In this document: positions 8,343 through 17,062 of the stretch, piece by piece
Layout: each line of letters starts with the position of its first letter
How positions within the stretch are numbered: position 1 is the first letter of the stretch
Source: Maritimibacter sp.
GTDB taxonomy: Bacteria; Pseudomonadota; Alphaproteobacteria; Rhodobacterales; Rhodobacteraceae
Assembly (NCBI GenBank): GCA_017792445.1
Contig: CP051232.1
Location: 992,001-1,056,000, forward strand
Length of the DNA stretch: 64,000 nt
Reading direction: 5' to 3'
The notes under the pieces: generated by a model
Database searches by the model: none
What the model saw: only the letters and a program-made list of their open reading frames with translations
What the model was told of the DNA's origin: nothing
Position numbers and translations under genes: made by a program

Positions 8343-8795
8343 ATGCTCAAAGGCATCGACCCGCGCCTCAACGCAGAGGTGCTCTACGCTTTGCGCGCCA
8401 TGGGTCACGGGGACTATCTGATCCTGTCCGACACCAACTTCCCTTCTGACAGCATCGCGCACCAGACGGTGTATGGCGACCTGTTGCGGATGGACAACCT
8501 GACCTCGGCCGAGGCCGCCGAAGCCGTGCTGTCGGTTCTGCCGCTGGACACGTTCGTGCCCGACTTCGCGGGCCGGATGGAGATTGTCGACGCACCCGAC
8601 GAGGTCCCGCCGGTTCAGGCAGAGGTTCAGGCGGTGATCGACGCCGCCGAAGGCGAGCCGCGCAAGATGATCAGCATCGAGCGTTTCGCGTTCTACGACC
8701 TCGCCAAGGAAGCCTATGCGGTGATCCAGACCGGCGAACGCCGCTTTTACGGGTGCTTCATGCTGCGCAAGGGCGTCATTCCGCCGGACGCCTGA
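8343..8795 (+). CDS. fucU: RbsD/FucU-family sugar mutarotase
   Basis: This 150-residue cytoplasmic protein matches the FucU branch of RbsD/FucU enzymes, which interconvert the anomers of L-fucose and related sugars. The N-terminal block MLKGIDPRLNAEVLYALRAM is followed by GHGDYLILSDTNFP, where the histidine and aspartate are the conserved active-site residues. The C-terminal block RFAFYDLAKEAYAVIQTGE-RRFYGCFMLRKGVI contains the conserved tyrosine and arginine. It lies 30 bases after the ABC ATPase gene on the same strand, which suggests that the transporter carries fucose or a similar sugar. The exact sugar is inference. Confidence 0.9.
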   Translation: MLKGIDPRLNAEVLYALRAMGHGDYLILSDTNFPSDSIAHQTVYGDLLRMDNLTSAEAAEAVLSVLPLDTFVPDFAGRMEIVDAPDEVPPVQAEVQAVIDAAEGEPRKMISIERFAFYDLAKEAYAVIQTGERRFYGCFMLRKGVIPPDA

Positions 8796-8820
8796 CCGGC
8801 GTCGCGTCGATGATTTACGG

Positions 8821-8840
8821 GTCCCCGCGCAAGCGGGGAC
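8821..8840. terminator. palindrome between convergent genes
   Basis: GTCCCCGC, a GCAA tetraloop and GCGGGGAC form a perfect 8-base stem between fucU and the convergent SRPBCC gene. No T-run flanks it on either strand, so it may act as a weak bidirectional terminator or simply be a dispersed small repeat. Confidence 0.4.
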
Positions 8841-8897
8841 ATCGCGCCGCAAACGCCGACACCGGCTTCCGAAGCTGATGCGAAGGAGGCCCGGCGC

Positions 8898-9362
8898 TTA
8901 GCCGGCGTTCATGTACCCGTCTTCCACGTCCTGCGCGAACTCGTAGATCCGGTCGCTGAACCGCTTGCTGAGGTTGGCCTTGGCGAATTTGAGCGACTGG
9001 ACCAGCAACCGCGCGGACAGGTTCGTCGCGGTCAGTTCGACACCCACCTGAAGCCGCGTGCGACGCGGCGACAGCGCAACCAGATCGACAGAGACCAGAC
9101 CCTCGACGCCGCCCGATTGGCTGGCGAGCTTCATGCCGTGCGGCCGGTCGAATTCGGTGATCTTGGCCTCTACCGTGCGCGGCTTGCCACGGTACTGGAA
9201 CCTCACGTTCCATTCGGTGCCCAGTCCGGGCCGCCCGCCGTCGGCGCGCACAACCTCGGCCCCTCGACGCAGCAACTGCCGCTCGAACCGCTTGAAGCGG
9301 GTGACCGATGCCCAGACGTGCTCGATCGGCGCTTCGATATCCTCGCGCGTGGAAAACTTCAT
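8898..9362 (-). CDS. SRPBCC (START-like) family protein
   Basis: A 154-residue single-domain protein of the SRPBCC/polyketide cyclase-like superfamily, which binds hydrophobic ligands in a helix-grip pocket. Characteristic elements are the opening MKFSTREDIEAPIEHVWASV, the strand LGTEWNVRFQYRG and the long C-terminal helix (LLVQSLKFAKANLSKRF). Ligand and function are unknown; many alphaproteobacteria have one copy. It lies 33 bases after the stop of nudC on the same strand and may be read from its own promoter at 9397-9425 or from nudC. Confidence 0.85.
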   Translation of the reverse strand: MKFSTREDIEAPIEHVWASVTRFKRFERQLLRRGAEVVRADGGRPGLGTEWNVRFQYRGKPRTVEAKITEFDRPHGMKLASQSGGVEGLVSVDLVALSPRRTRLQVGVELTATNLSARLLVQSLKFAKANLSKRFSDRIYEFAQDVEDGYMNAG

Positions 9363-9394
9363 CGGTTTCGCCCGTTTGCCTGCCCTGCCCCGCG

Positions 9395-10354
9395 CTAGTC
9401 TAGCCTGTCAGCCAGCCAGTTCCAAATCAGGAAATGCGCAATCGCGCCCTTCCTTGCCGGTTTCAACCGCTGGCTGTTTCCGGCGAACACATCCATCATC
9501 TCTTCGCGCCCAACCCAGATCGCGTCGGCGATTTCGACCGGGTCGATGGTAATGTCGTCGCTCAGCGCCTCGCCCCGGCAGCCGAACATCAACGACGAGG
9601 GGAACGGCCACGGCTGCGACGCCAGATAGCCGACCTCGCCGACCTTCACGCCCGCCTCTTCCCAGACCTCGCGGCGCACCGCCGCCTCGATGGTCTCTCC
9701 TGGTTCGACGAAACCGGCCAGCAGCGAATACATCCCCTCGGGCCAGTGCGGGCTGCGCCCCATCAGGACCTTGTTGCCGCGTGTGATCAGCATGATCACG
9801 ACCGGGTCGGTGCGCGGGAAGTGGTGCGTGCCGCAGGCCGGGCAGTCGCGTTGCCAGCCGCTCATTGCGATCACCGTCGGCTGACCGCAGCGGGCACAGT
9901 GTCCATGGCTGTCGTGCCAACCGGTGACCGCCTTGGCGGTGGCCGCCAGTTCCGCGTCGCGCGGCGTCATCCGGGTCATCGCCGCGCGCAGTTCGGCGAA
10001 CACCTCTGCACCCGGCAGGTCGGGATGGCGCTGTTGCGACGGGTCGAGGAAGGCCCCAAGCGTGTCGGGAAGTTCTTCAGGTTCCCAGTCCGAGACATCG
10101 CAGGCAAAACGCGGCGCGTCGCCTTCCAGCCCGAGAAACACCGCCTCGGCCCCTGCGACGATCGTGTGACCGGGCGGCAGCCATGCCAGCCCATCCTGCT
10201 CGGCGTTGGTGAACAGGGGTTTGCCGCGCCATATCGGCAGGAAGCCCGCGTCGGGGTCGACCATCCGTGCCGCCATGCCCGCGGCGTCACCGCGCAGTTC
10301 TGCCGCCCGGTTCAGCGCCGAGCCTCCGAAAGTCACCGTTTCCGCGATCCGCAC
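9395..10354 (-). CDS. nudC: NAD(+)/NADH pyrophosphatase NudC
   Basis: NudC hydrolyses NADH to NMNH and AMP and removes NAD caps from RNA. The zinc ribbon is visible as CARCGQP and CPACGTHHFPRTDP (about 160-185). The Nudix box GFVEPGETIEAAVRREVWEE(AG) follows, then the NudC specificity motif SQPWPFPSSLMFGC (about 239-252). The start is taken as GTG at 10354 (VRIAETVTFGG), because it is preceded by AGGGGGCAGG and matches the family start; an upstream ATG at 10471 would add 39 residues without family similarity. Length of 319 is normal for the alphaproteobacterial form. Confidence 0.93.
   Translation of the reverse strand: MRIAETVTFGGSALNRAAELRGDAAGMAARMVDPDAGFLPIWRGKPLFTNAEQDGLAWLPPGHTIVAGAEAVFLGLEGDAPRFACDVSDWEPEELPDTLGAFLDPSQQRHPDLPGAEVFAELRAAMTRMTPRDAELAATAKAVTGWHDSHGHCARCGQPTVIAMSGWQRDCPACGTHHFPRTDPVVIMLITRGNKVLMGRSPHWPEGMYSLLAGFVEPGETIEAAVRREVWEEAGVKVGEVGYLASQPWPFPSSLMFGCRGEALSDDITIDPVEIADAIWVGREEMMDVFAGNSQRLKPARKGAIAHFLIWNWLADRLD
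9397..9425 (-). promoter_or_regulatory. putative promoter for the SRPBCC gene, inside the end of nudC
   Basis: On the minus strand TTGGAA (9420-9425), a 17-base spacer and TAGACT (9397-9402) precede the SRPBCC start at 9362 by about 35 bases. The site overlaps the last codons of nudC. Confidence 0.4.
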
Positions 10355-10475
10355 GCACCTGCCCCCTTGGTTTCCACCCTTGTTGGCACGCACCGACGGC
10401 CGAGGCAATCGGGCCCTCTGCGCCGCCCAAAGCGGCACCAGTCGGCGCGAACGCGCCGCGGCGTATTCCATCGCT

Positions 10476-10507
10476 TTGGTGTCACATGCCGAGGCTATAG
10501 GCTCGGC
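10476..10507 (+). promoter_or_regulatory. putative cpdB promoter with overlapping inverted repeat
   Basis: TTGGTG (10476-10481), a 16-base spacer and TAGGCT (10498-10503) lie 28 bases before the cpdB start. An inverted repeat (GCCGAG, 8-base spacer, CTCGGC; 10488-10507) covers the -10 element, so a repressor site is possible. Confidence 0.4.
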
Positions 10508-10530
10508 GGCATAGTCCAGGGAGAATCGAC

Positions 10531-12510
10531 ATGACCACCAAGCCCTCCATCATTCTCAACCGCCGCTCTTTTCTTGCAGGCACCGCCGCCGGCGCCTCGC
10601 TGATCGCACTGCACCCCTATTCCGCCCGCGCCGCCGCGAACCAGGTGCACCTGCGCCTGATGGAGACGACCGACCTGCACGTCCACGTCTTCCCCTACGA
10701 CTATTACGCCGACAAACCCGTCGACACGGTCGGCCTTGCCCGCACCGCCTCGATCGTCGACGAGATCCGCGCCGAGGCGACGAACTCGATGCTGCTGGAC
10801 AACGGCGACCTGATCCAAGGCAACCCGATGGGCGACTACATCGCCTACGAGCGCGGGATGAAAGAGGGTGACATGCATCCGATCATCACCGCGATGAACA
10901 CGCTGGGCTACGACGCCACCACCATCGGCAACCACGAATTCAACTACGGCCTCGACTTCCTGATGAAGTCGATGGCGGGCGCCGACTTCCCCGTCGTGCT
11001 GTCCAACGTGGCGCTGGAACAGGGTGCGGGTCCGCGCGACGACAAGACCCTGTTCAAGCCCTATGTGATCCTCGACAAGACCGTGACCGACGGCGCCGGG
11101 AACGAGCACCAGATCAAGGTCGGCATCATCGGCTTCACTCCGCCGCAGATCATGAACTGGGACCGCAAGCACCTTGAAGGCAACGTGCAGGTCCGCGACA
11201 TCGTCGCCACCGCCGAAGCGTGGGTGCCGGAAATGGTCGAGGCCGGCGCGGATATCGTGATCGCGCTGTCGCACTCGGGCATCGGATCGGCTGACCACAC
11301 CGACGGCATGGAAAACGCCAGCGTTCCGCTGGCCGCGGTCGACGGCATCGACGCCGTGATGACCGGCCACAGCCACCTTGTGTTCCCCAGCCCGACCTAT
11401 GACGAGTTCGCCGCTGTCGACACGACCGCCGGCACGATACACGGAAAGCCCGCCACTATGGGCGGCTTCTGGGGTTCGCACCTTGGCCTGATCGACCTGA
11501 TGCTCGAGATGGACGGGAACGCGTGGAAGGTCGTCAGTTCCGAGACCTCGGCCCGCCCGATCTCGCAGCGCAACGAGGACCGTTCCATCACGCCGCTTGT
11601 CGAAAGCGATCCCGAGGTCGAAGCCGCTGTCCAGAAAGAACACGACGATACGCTGGCTTATGTCCGCCGCGCGGTCGGCAAGACTTCTGCACCGCTGCAT
11701 TCCTATTTCGCGCTCGTGGCCGATGACCCGTCGGTTCAGATCGTGAGCCAGGCGCAGCTTTGGTACATCGAGCAGATGATGCAGGGCACCGAGTACGAAA
11801 GCCTGCCGATCCTGTCCGCAGCCGCGCCCTTCAAGGCCGGCGGTCGCGGCGGCCCCGAGTACTATACCGACGTTCCTGCGGGCGACGTCGCGATCAAGAA
11901 CGTGTCCGACCTGTACCTGTACCCGAACACCATCCGGGCGGTGAAGATCACCGGCGCGCAGGTGAAAGAGTGGCTGGAACGTTCGGCGGGCATGTTCAAC
12001 CAGGTCGAGCCGGGCGCGACCGACGCGGTGCTGCTGAACCCCGACTTCCCCAGCTACAACTTCGACGTCATCGACGGGGTGACATATCAGATCGACCTGT
12101 CGCAGCCGATGAAGTTCGACCGCGACGGCAACGTGATCAATGCGGACACGAACCGCATCGTGAACCTTCAGTTCGACGGAGCGCCCATCGATCCCGCGCA
12201 GGAATTCGTGATCGCCACGAACAACTACCGCGCCTCGGGCGGCGGCAGCTTTCCCGGTGCGGATGGGTCGACGATCATCTTCGAGGGCCCGGACACCAAC
12301 CGCGACGTCATCGTGCGCTACATCGTGGAACAGGGCACCATCAACCCGTCGGCGGATGCCAACTGGACCTTCGCCCCTCTCGACGGTGCGACGGTGCTGT
12401 TCGATACCGGCCCGGCGGCAGAGCAGTATGTCGAGACGGTCACCGGCGTCGACATGGAACTGGCGGGCGACGGTCCGGACGGCTTCGCACGGTTCCGGAT
12501 CACGCTGTAA
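10531..12510 (+). CDS. cpdB: bifunctional 2',3'-cyclic-nucleotide 2'-phosphodiesterase / 3'-nucleotidase
   Basis: A 659-residue exported metallophosphoesterase that degrades 2',3'-cyclic nucleotides and 3'-nucleotides to nucleosides for salvage. The N-terminus has a Tat-like signal (NRRSFLAGTAAGASLIAL, about 10-27). The metal-binding motifs appear in order: TTDLHVHVFP (about 44), DNGDLIQGNP (90), GNHEFNYG (130), SHSGIG (249) and GHSHLVFP (282). The C-terminal 5'-nucleotidase domain (from about 395) includes the substrate clamp strands and the NNYRASGGGSFPG segment (about 563-575). Length and order match CpdB. The gene is divergent from nudC and is followed by the SRP RNA gene. Confidence 0.94.
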   Translation: MTTKPSIILNRRSFLAGTAAGASLIALHPYSARAAANQVHLRLMETTDLHVHVFPYDYYADKPVDTVGLARTASIVDEIRAEATNSMLLDNGDLIQGNPMGDYIAYERGMKEGDMHPIITAMNTLGYDATTIGNHEFNYGLDFLMKSMAGADFPVVLSNVALEQGAGPRDDKTLFKPYVILDKTVTDGAGNEHQIKVGIIGFTPPQIMNWDRKHLEGNVQVRDIVATAEAWVPEMVEAGADIVIALSHSGIGSADHTDGMENASVPLAAVDGIDAVMTGHSHLVFPSPTYDEFAAVDTTAGTIHGKPATMGGFWGSHLGLIDLMLEMDGNAWKVVSSETSARPISQRNEDRSITPLVESDPEVEAAVQKEHDDTLAYVRRAVGKTSAPLHSYFALVADDPSVQIVSQAQLWYIEQMMQGTEYESLPILSAAAPFKAGGRGGPEYYTDVPAGDVAIKNVSDLYLYPNTIRAVKITGAQVKEWLERSAGMFNQVEPGATDAVLLNPDFPSYNFDVIDGVTYQIDLSQPMKFDRDGNVINADTNRIVNLQFDGAPIDPAQEFVIATNNYRASGGGSFPGADGSTIIFEGPDTNRDVIVRYIVEQGTINPSADANWTFAPLDGATVLFDTGPAAEQYVETVTGVDMELAGDGPDGFARFRITL

Positions 12511-12525
12511 GCGTCGCCACGCGGC

Positions 12526-12554
12526 TTGAAACCCGTCGCCGGATCGCCTAAATG
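12526..12554 (+). promoter_or_regulatory. promoter of the SRP RNA gene
   Basis: TTGAAA (12526-12531), exactly 17 bases, then TAAATG (12549-12554). The predicted start falls at about 12561, the first base of the SRP RNA stem, which supports it. Confidence 0.7.
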
Positions 12555-12560
12555 ACGCCT

Positions 12561-12657
12561 TGAGAGGTTGGCGCGGGCAGGCGCCTCGCCAACCCGGTCA
12601 GGTCCGGAAGGAAGCAGCCGTAACGAGACCCGCTTGGGTCGTGATCAGCCTCTCACC
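12561..12657 (+). ncRNA. ffs: signal recognition particle RNA, small bacterial (4.5S) type
   Basis: The universally conserved SRP core is present: GGTCAGGTCCGGAAGGAAGC with the GGAA tetraloop, then AGCCGTAACGA on the 3' side (about 12596-12627). The ends pair perfectly (TGAGAGG at 12561-12567 with CCTCTCA at 12649-12655), giving a hairpin of about 97 bases without an Alu domain, the common form in proteobacteria. It binds Ffh and targets inner-membrane proteins to FtsY. A promoter lies directly upstream and a GC hairpin directly downstream. Confidence 0.95.
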
Positions 12658-12663
12658 CTACGA

Positions 12664-12683
12664 CGGCGCCCCACGGGGCGCCG
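12664..12683 (+). terminator. hairpin after the SRP RNA gene
   Basis: CGGCGCC, a 6-base loop and GGCGCCG form a perfect 7-base stem, followed by TTCGCGTTT. It lies a few bases after the RNA end and is the likely terminator. Confidence 0.6.
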
Positions 12684-12717
12684 TTCGCGTTTCAGGCTGT
12701 CATCTCAGGCAGTCCCC

Positions 12718-13038
12718 TCAGGCCATTCCCGCCCACAGGGCCATCATGCTGGCGCCGGCCACCGTGGCCACCAGCACACCCAGCGGCACATAGGCCGCCC
12801 GACGCCGGCGCGAGCCGCGCGGCAGCATCGGCGCCTGAACCGCGCAGAGCATGGCGAACAGCGTCGCCGCACCCTGCCACAGCATCAGAACGCGAAGCTT
12901 GTTCCAACTGCGGGTCAGTCCCAGATCGTCGTTCGGCGCCATCCAGAAGGCGGCGAAGGACCCAAGCCAGGCCACCAGCCAGGCGGCAAGCAGGACCTTC
13001 ACCCAAAGCCAGGATTCGCGTGTCGTTTCGACAGTCAT
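12718..13038 (-). CDS. small membrane protein, unknown function
   Basis: A 106-residue protein with three predicted transmembrane helices (VKVLLAAWLVAWLGSFAAFW near 15-34, VLMLWQGAATLFAMLCAV near 54-71, and YVPLGVLVATVAGASMMAL near 86-104). No family is recognised. The start at 13038 (MTVETTRES) is preferred over an in-frame ATG 30 bases upstream because the latter overlaps the stop region of the ankyrin gene. It follows the ankyrin gene by 34 bases on the same strand and may be co-transcribed. Confidence 0.6.
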   Translation of the reverse strand: MTVETTRESWLWVKVLLAAWLVAWLGSFAAFWMAPNDDLGLTRSWNKLRVLMLWQGAATLFAMLCAVQAPMLPRGSRRRRAAYVPLGVLVATVAGASMMALWAGMA

Positions 13039-13072
13039 CTTGGCCGACCTCCCAAGGGATGGTGGCACCCCG

Positions 13073-14614
13073 CTAGGGCGACGGTTCCGTCACTTGCCCG
13101 GGATGCGCTTCGGCCCAGTCGGCCAGAAAGGCCGCCATTGCCTCGTCGCCCGCGAAGGCGATCGCACGTCTTGGAAGCGGAACACCCGCTTCGAGGGCAA
13201 GGCGCGCGCAGGCGACATGATCCCTGTTTTCGGATGGTTCATTCCGGGCCGGGCAGTTCTCGGACCCATGGATGATCGTGGACAGCAGATCACCCCCGTA
13301 CCCATTGATATGCTTAAGATTTGGATTAAGCGAGAGAAAAAACTTCAGCGCATCGGGAAGCCCTTCCCAGCCCGCGATCTGGACCGGCGGAAGCCCCATC
13401 CCGTCGGTCGCGTCGGGATCAAGCCCAAGCTCTATCAGCCTCTGGATGTGAGAAAATTTGCCTCGGAGATGCATCATTTCTCGCGGCAAGACCCGGTAGA
13501 CCTCCGGCAAGCCATTGACCGCCAAAGTTGCGCCTCGGGGTAGCGTATCGTCCGCCGCAGCGGCCAGAATGGTCTCTTCCGGGGCAAGATCGGTGTCGCC
13601 CCCGGCCTGCTCGATTCGTTTTGCCACCGCATCGTTTCCGAACACGCGGGCCATCGCGTAGGGCGTCACGCCTTTGTAGCGCCGCGACGGGTCGGCCCCG
13701 GCCCCTAGCAAGATCCCGGCCATCTCGCCGTCGCACATACGCCGCGCGGCCTGATGCAGCGCCGGGATGACGAACGGCGGCTCGCCCGAGGGGTGCTGCG
13801 TGATCCCCTCGTTCGGATCAGCGCCGGCGGCAAGAAGCATCCGGACGGCCTCGTGATCGTTGAAGTCCAGCGCGCGGGGCAGCGCGTTTGTGCCCTCGGG
13901 CCGCGCACCGTGATCCAACAGCAACCGCAACCCGTCGCGGTGTCCAAGCTCGGTGGAGTGGTACAGCGACTCGCCATCGTTCGGATCGGCGCCGTTGGAC
14001 AAAAGCCACCCGGCCAGCGCCATGTTGTTTGCATGACCCAAGGCTCCATAAAGCGCCGAAAGCGGCGCGGTCGGATCGCCCTGATGGGCATAGCTGTCGT
14101 TCACGTCCGCCCCGGCGGCCAACAACGCCTCTGCCACCGCAAGCATGTCGGCCGCGTCGCCGCCCCCGTGAACATGCTGCGAGAAGGCAAGGTGCAGGAT
14201 CGGACGCCGCCCGCGGATTTCGCGCAGCGCCGCCCCCGGATCGCGCGCCAGAACGGCGCGCACGTGGTCGATGTCGTGCAACGCGGCGGCCAGCCCAAGG
14301 TCGTCACGCCCCAGATCGGGCAGTTCCGCCAGCAGCGCCTCGACCACCCAGTGCTGGCCGAAGTGCAGCGCCGTATCCAGACGCACCGCCTTCTGCACGC
14401 GATCCATGTTCAGCGCCTCTGCCGCGAATTTCAGGCGCGGCCAGCTGGCAAAACCCTCTTCGCGCGCGATCACGTGCAGCGCATCCGTGTGCCGCAACTG
14501 GCGTGCGTCCGGCAGAACGGCATGCACCCGCGCCATCGCCGCAGGCTCGCCCGCCGCGAACGCCTTGCGCAGCCCCTTGGCCACGCGTCTCAGCTTGTCT
14601 GGATGAAGTGTCAT
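13073..14614 (-). CDS. ankyrin-repeat protein
   Basis: A 513-residue protein. The first 70 residues form a helical domain seen in a bacterial ankyrin group, ending in the motif EEGFASWPRLKFAAEAL. From about 95 onward there are at least eight ankyrin repeats of about 33 residues with the typical ADPN/GADVN turns (for example AALLAAGADVND, SNGADPNDGE, LAAGADPNEGI, LGAGADPSRR). No signal peptide or enzymatic domain is seen, so it is probably a cytoplasmic protein-binding scaffold; partner unknown. It is divergent from dnaX. A lower-GC patch lies around 13310-13340 near the end of the gene. Confidence 0.85.
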   Translation of the reverse strand: MTLHPDKLRRVAKGLRKAFAAGEPAAMARVHAVLPDARQLRHTDALHVIAREEGFASWPRLKFAAEALNMDRVQKAVRLDTALHFGQHWVVEALLAELPDLGRDDLGLAAALHDIDHVRAVLARDPGAALREIRGRRPILHLAFSQHVHGGGDAADMLAVAEALLAAGADVNDSYAHQGDPTAPLSALYGALGHANNMALAGWLLSNGADPNDGESLYHSTELGHRDGLRLLLDHGARPEGTNALPRALDFNDHEAVRMLLAAGADPNEGITQHPSGEPPFVIPALHQAARRMCDGEMAGILLGAGADPSRRYKGVTPYAMARVFGNDAVAKRIEQAGGDTDLAPEETILAAAADDTLPRGATLAVNGLPEVYRVLPREMMHLRGKFSHIQRLIELGLDPDATDGMGLPPVQIAGWEGLPDALKFFLSLNPNLKHINGYGGDLLSTIIHGSENCPARNEPSENRDHVACARLALEAGVPLPRRAIAFAGDEAMAAFLADWAEAHPGQVTEPSP

Positions 14615-14789
14615 CGGTATCCCTCTATCCGCCCGCCGGTCCGCCAACCGGGCATGAGTTCAACCGAATGTGGGTCGGTTTCGTCTCGGGGGTGCTGTCA
14701 CAGCTTTCCGCGGACCCGGATGCCGCCCCTGAGCGGCCCGCCGATCCTAACCGCCGCCTGCCGTTCCGGCAAGCACCCGCTATCCGGGC

Positions 14790-14818
14790 TTGGGGCCGCC
14801 CGCCGCTTCCTTTAGGCT
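14790..14818 (+). promoter_or_regulatory. putative dnaX promoter
   Basis: TTGGGG (14790-14795), 17 bases, TAGGCT (14813-14818). The predicted transcript begins near 14825, exactly where the upstream GTG codon lies, which favours translation from the ATG at 14849. Confidence 0.4.
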
Positions 14819-14848
14819 CGTCCCGTGCCCGATTCAGCCGGAACCCAG

Positions 14849-16618
14849 ATGCCCGAAGACACCGCCCCCGCCGCCTATCAGGTCCTTGCCCGCAAGTACC
14901 GGCCCGAGACCTTCGCCGATCTCGTGGGGCAGGACGCGATGGTCCGCACCCTGCGCAACGCCTTCAAGGCCGACCGCATCGCGCAGGCCTTCATCATGAC
15001 CGGCATCCGCGGCACCGGGAAAACAACCACGGCGCGGATCATCGCCAAGGGGATGAACTGCATCGGCCCAGACGGGAACGGCGGCCCGACCACCGACCCC
15101 TGCGGCGTGTGCGAGCATTGCAAGGCGATCATGGAAGGCCGCCACGTCGACGTGATGGAGATGGACGCCGCGTCCAACACCAGCGTCAACGACATCCGCG
15201 AGATCATCGACAGCGTGCATTACCGGGCGGCGAGCGCACGCTACAAGATCTACATCATCGACGAGGTTCACATGCTGTCGACCAGTGCGTTCAACGCGCT
15301 GCTGAAGACGCTGGAGGAACCCCCCGCCCACGTGAAGTTCATCTTCGCCACCACCGAGATCCGCAAGGTGCCGGTGACGGTGCTGTCACGCTGCCAGCGG
15401 TTCGACCTGCGCCGGATCGAGCCGGAAGTGATGATGGACCTGCTGCGCAAGATCGCCGGGTCCGAAAGCGGCGAAATCTCGGACGAGGCGCTGGCGCTGA
15501 TCACCCGCGCGGCGGAAGGGTCGGCGCGGGACGCGACTTCGCTGCTGGATCAGGCGCTAAGCCACGGTGCGGGCGAGACGACCGCCGACCAGGTGCGGGC
15601 GATGCTGGGTCTGGCCGACCGGGGCCGGGTGCTGGACCTGTTCGACATGATCATGGCTGGCGACGCGGCGGGCGCGTTGTCGGAACTGGCGGCGCAATAT
15701 GCCGATGGCGCGGATCCGCTGGCGGTGCTGCGCGATCTTGCCGAGATCACTCACTGGATCAGCGTGATCAAGATCACCCCCGACGCCGCCGAAGACCCGA
15801 CCATCGGTCCCGACGAACGTGCGCGCGGGCTGGACATGGCGCAGCGCTTGCCGATGCGGGTGCTGACCCGGATGTGGCAAATGCTGCTGAAGGCGCTGGA
15901 CGAGGTCGCGCAGGCCCCGAATGGCATGATGGCCGCCGAGATGGCGGTGATCCGCCTGACCCACGTGGCCGATCTGCCGCCGCCCGAGGACCTGCTTCGC
16001 AAGCTGCAGGACACGCCTCCTCCCGCCGCTCCTCCGGGCGGTGGATACGGCGGGTCCGGCGGCGGTGACGGCGGCGGCTCGTCCGGTGCGACCGCCGTCG
16101 CGACGCACGCCGCGCGGATGCGGTCGGGTGGCGGAGCGGGTGGCGCGGCCACCGCGCTGGCGAACGACCCGGCGCAGGCGCTGGCCCGGTTCGCGCGCTT
16201 CGATCACGTGGTCGAACTGATCCGCTCGAACCGCGACGTGAAGCTGCTTGTCGAGGTCGAGACCACGCTGCGCCTTGCCCGCTATCAGCCCGGCCGGATC
16301 GAGTTCGTGCCGACGAACGACGCCCCCGCCGACCTTGCCGCCCGCCTTGGCGCGCGTTTGCAGACGTGGACGGGCGTCCGCTGGGCCGTCACCGTCGTGA
16401 ACGAGGGCGGCGGCACCACCATCGCCGAGGACCGCGACGCCGACCGCATGGCGCTGGAAGCCGAAGCGAAGAAGCACCCGCTGGTGCAGGCCGTGTTCGA
16501 CGCCTTCCCGGACGCCAAGATCACCGACATCCGCTCGCCCGAGGAAATCGCGGCAGAAGCGGAGGCAGACGCGCTGCCGGAAGTCGAAGACGAATGGGAT
16601 CCGTTCGAGGACGACTGA
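14849..16618 (+). CDS. dnaX: DNA polymerase III subunit gamma/tau
   Basis: The clamp-loader ATPase of the replisome. Walker A is GIRGTGKTTTAR (about 46-57), the zinc site is formed by C64, C76, C79 and C82 in the MNCIG to CGVCEHC region, Walker B is IDEVHML and the SRC arginine finger motif is VLSRCQRF. After about residue 400 a glycine-rich linker (GGGYGGSGGGDGGGSSG) joins a C-terminal tau-specific region. The start at 14849 (MPEDTAPAAYQVLARKYRP) fits homologues; an in-frame GTG at 14825 would add eight residues. Product of 589 residues. ybaB follows, the usual dnaX-ybaB-recR order, but here the flavoenzyme gene is inserted before recR. Confidence 0.96.
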   Translation: MPEDTAPAAYQVLARKYRPETFADLVGQDAMVRTLRNAFKADRIAQAFIMTGIRGTGKTTTARIIAKGMNCIGPDGNGGPTTDPCGVCEHCKAIMEGRHVDVMEMDAASNTSVNDIREIIDSVHYRAASARYKIYIIDEVHMLSTSAFNALLKTLEEPPAHVKFIFATTEIRKVPVTVLSRCQRFDLRRIEPEVMMDLLRKIAGSESGEISDEALALITRAAEGSARDATSLLDQALSHGAGETTADQVRAMLGLADRGRVLDLFDMIMAGDAAGALSELAAQYADGADPLAVLRDLAEITHWISVIKITPDAAEDPTIGPDERARGLDMAQRLPMRVLTRMWQMLLKALDEVAQAPNGMMAAEMAVIRLTHVADLPPPEDLLRKLQDTPPPAAPPGGGYGGSGGGDGGGSSGATAVATHAARMRSGGGAGGAATALANDPAQALARFARFDHVVELIRSNRDVKLLVEVETTLRLARYQPGRIEFVPTNDAPADLAARLGARLQTWTGVRWAVTVVNEGGGTTIAEDRDADRMALEAEAKKHPLVQAVFDAFPDAKITDIRSPEEIAAEAEADALPEVEDEWDPFEDD

Positions 16619-16695
16619 GCAGGCCGACTGCCCTTGTTTCCCCGGACCCCGGTCCGTATCTACCCCACTGACACCCCGGACAAAGGAGCGACGCA

Positions 16696-17040
16696 ATGTT
16701 CAAGGGATTGGGCCAGCTCGGCGACATGGCCGGGATGATGAAGAAGGCCAAGGAAATGCAGGAGAAGATGGCCGAGATGCAGAACGCTCTCGACACCATC
16801 ACCGTGACCGGCGAGTCCGGCGCCGGTCTTGTGAAGGCCACCTCCACCGCCAAGGGCGAGCTGACCGGGCTGGATATCGACCCGTCGATCTTCGACCCGA
16901 ACGAGAAGGAAGTGGTCGAGGACCTGATCCTCGCCGCGATCAAGGACGCCCAGATCAAGGCGTCTGAACGCAGCCAGCAGGAAATGGCGAAAATTACCGA
17001 AGGCCTCGGTCTTCCGGCGGATTTCAAACTTCCGTTCTGA
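16696..17040 (+). CDS. YbaB/EbfC-family nucleoid-associated protein
   Basis: A 114-residue DNA-binding protein of the YbaB/EbfC family, which forms tweezer-like dimers on DNA. The N-terminal helix [20 protein letters not shown] and the conserved middle strand ([15 protein letters not shown]) are diagnostic. A good AAAGGAG site lies 8 bases before the start. It lies 77 bases after dnaX and is followed by a convergent flavoenzyme gene, so recR is not in direct continuation. Confidence 0.95.
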   Translation: MFKGLGQLGDMAGMMKKAKEMQEKMAEMQNALDTITVTGESGAGLVKATSTAKGELTGLDIDPSIFDPNEKEVVEDLILAAIKDAQIKASERSQQEMAKITEGLGLPADFKLPF

Positions 17041-17062
17041 ACGTTTCCGGCAGCCGGGCGCC

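Noticed and set aside
13888-16068. Long open frame of 726 codons across the ankyrin and dnaX genes
   Set aside because: It is a GC-rich shadow frame on the dnaX strand. Its protein is Arg/Pro-rich with no domain, and the two real genes are well supported.
14849-16618. Programmed frameshift in dnaX giving a separate gamma product
   Set aside because: No slippery A-rich heptamer with a following hairpin was seen, so only the full-length product is called.
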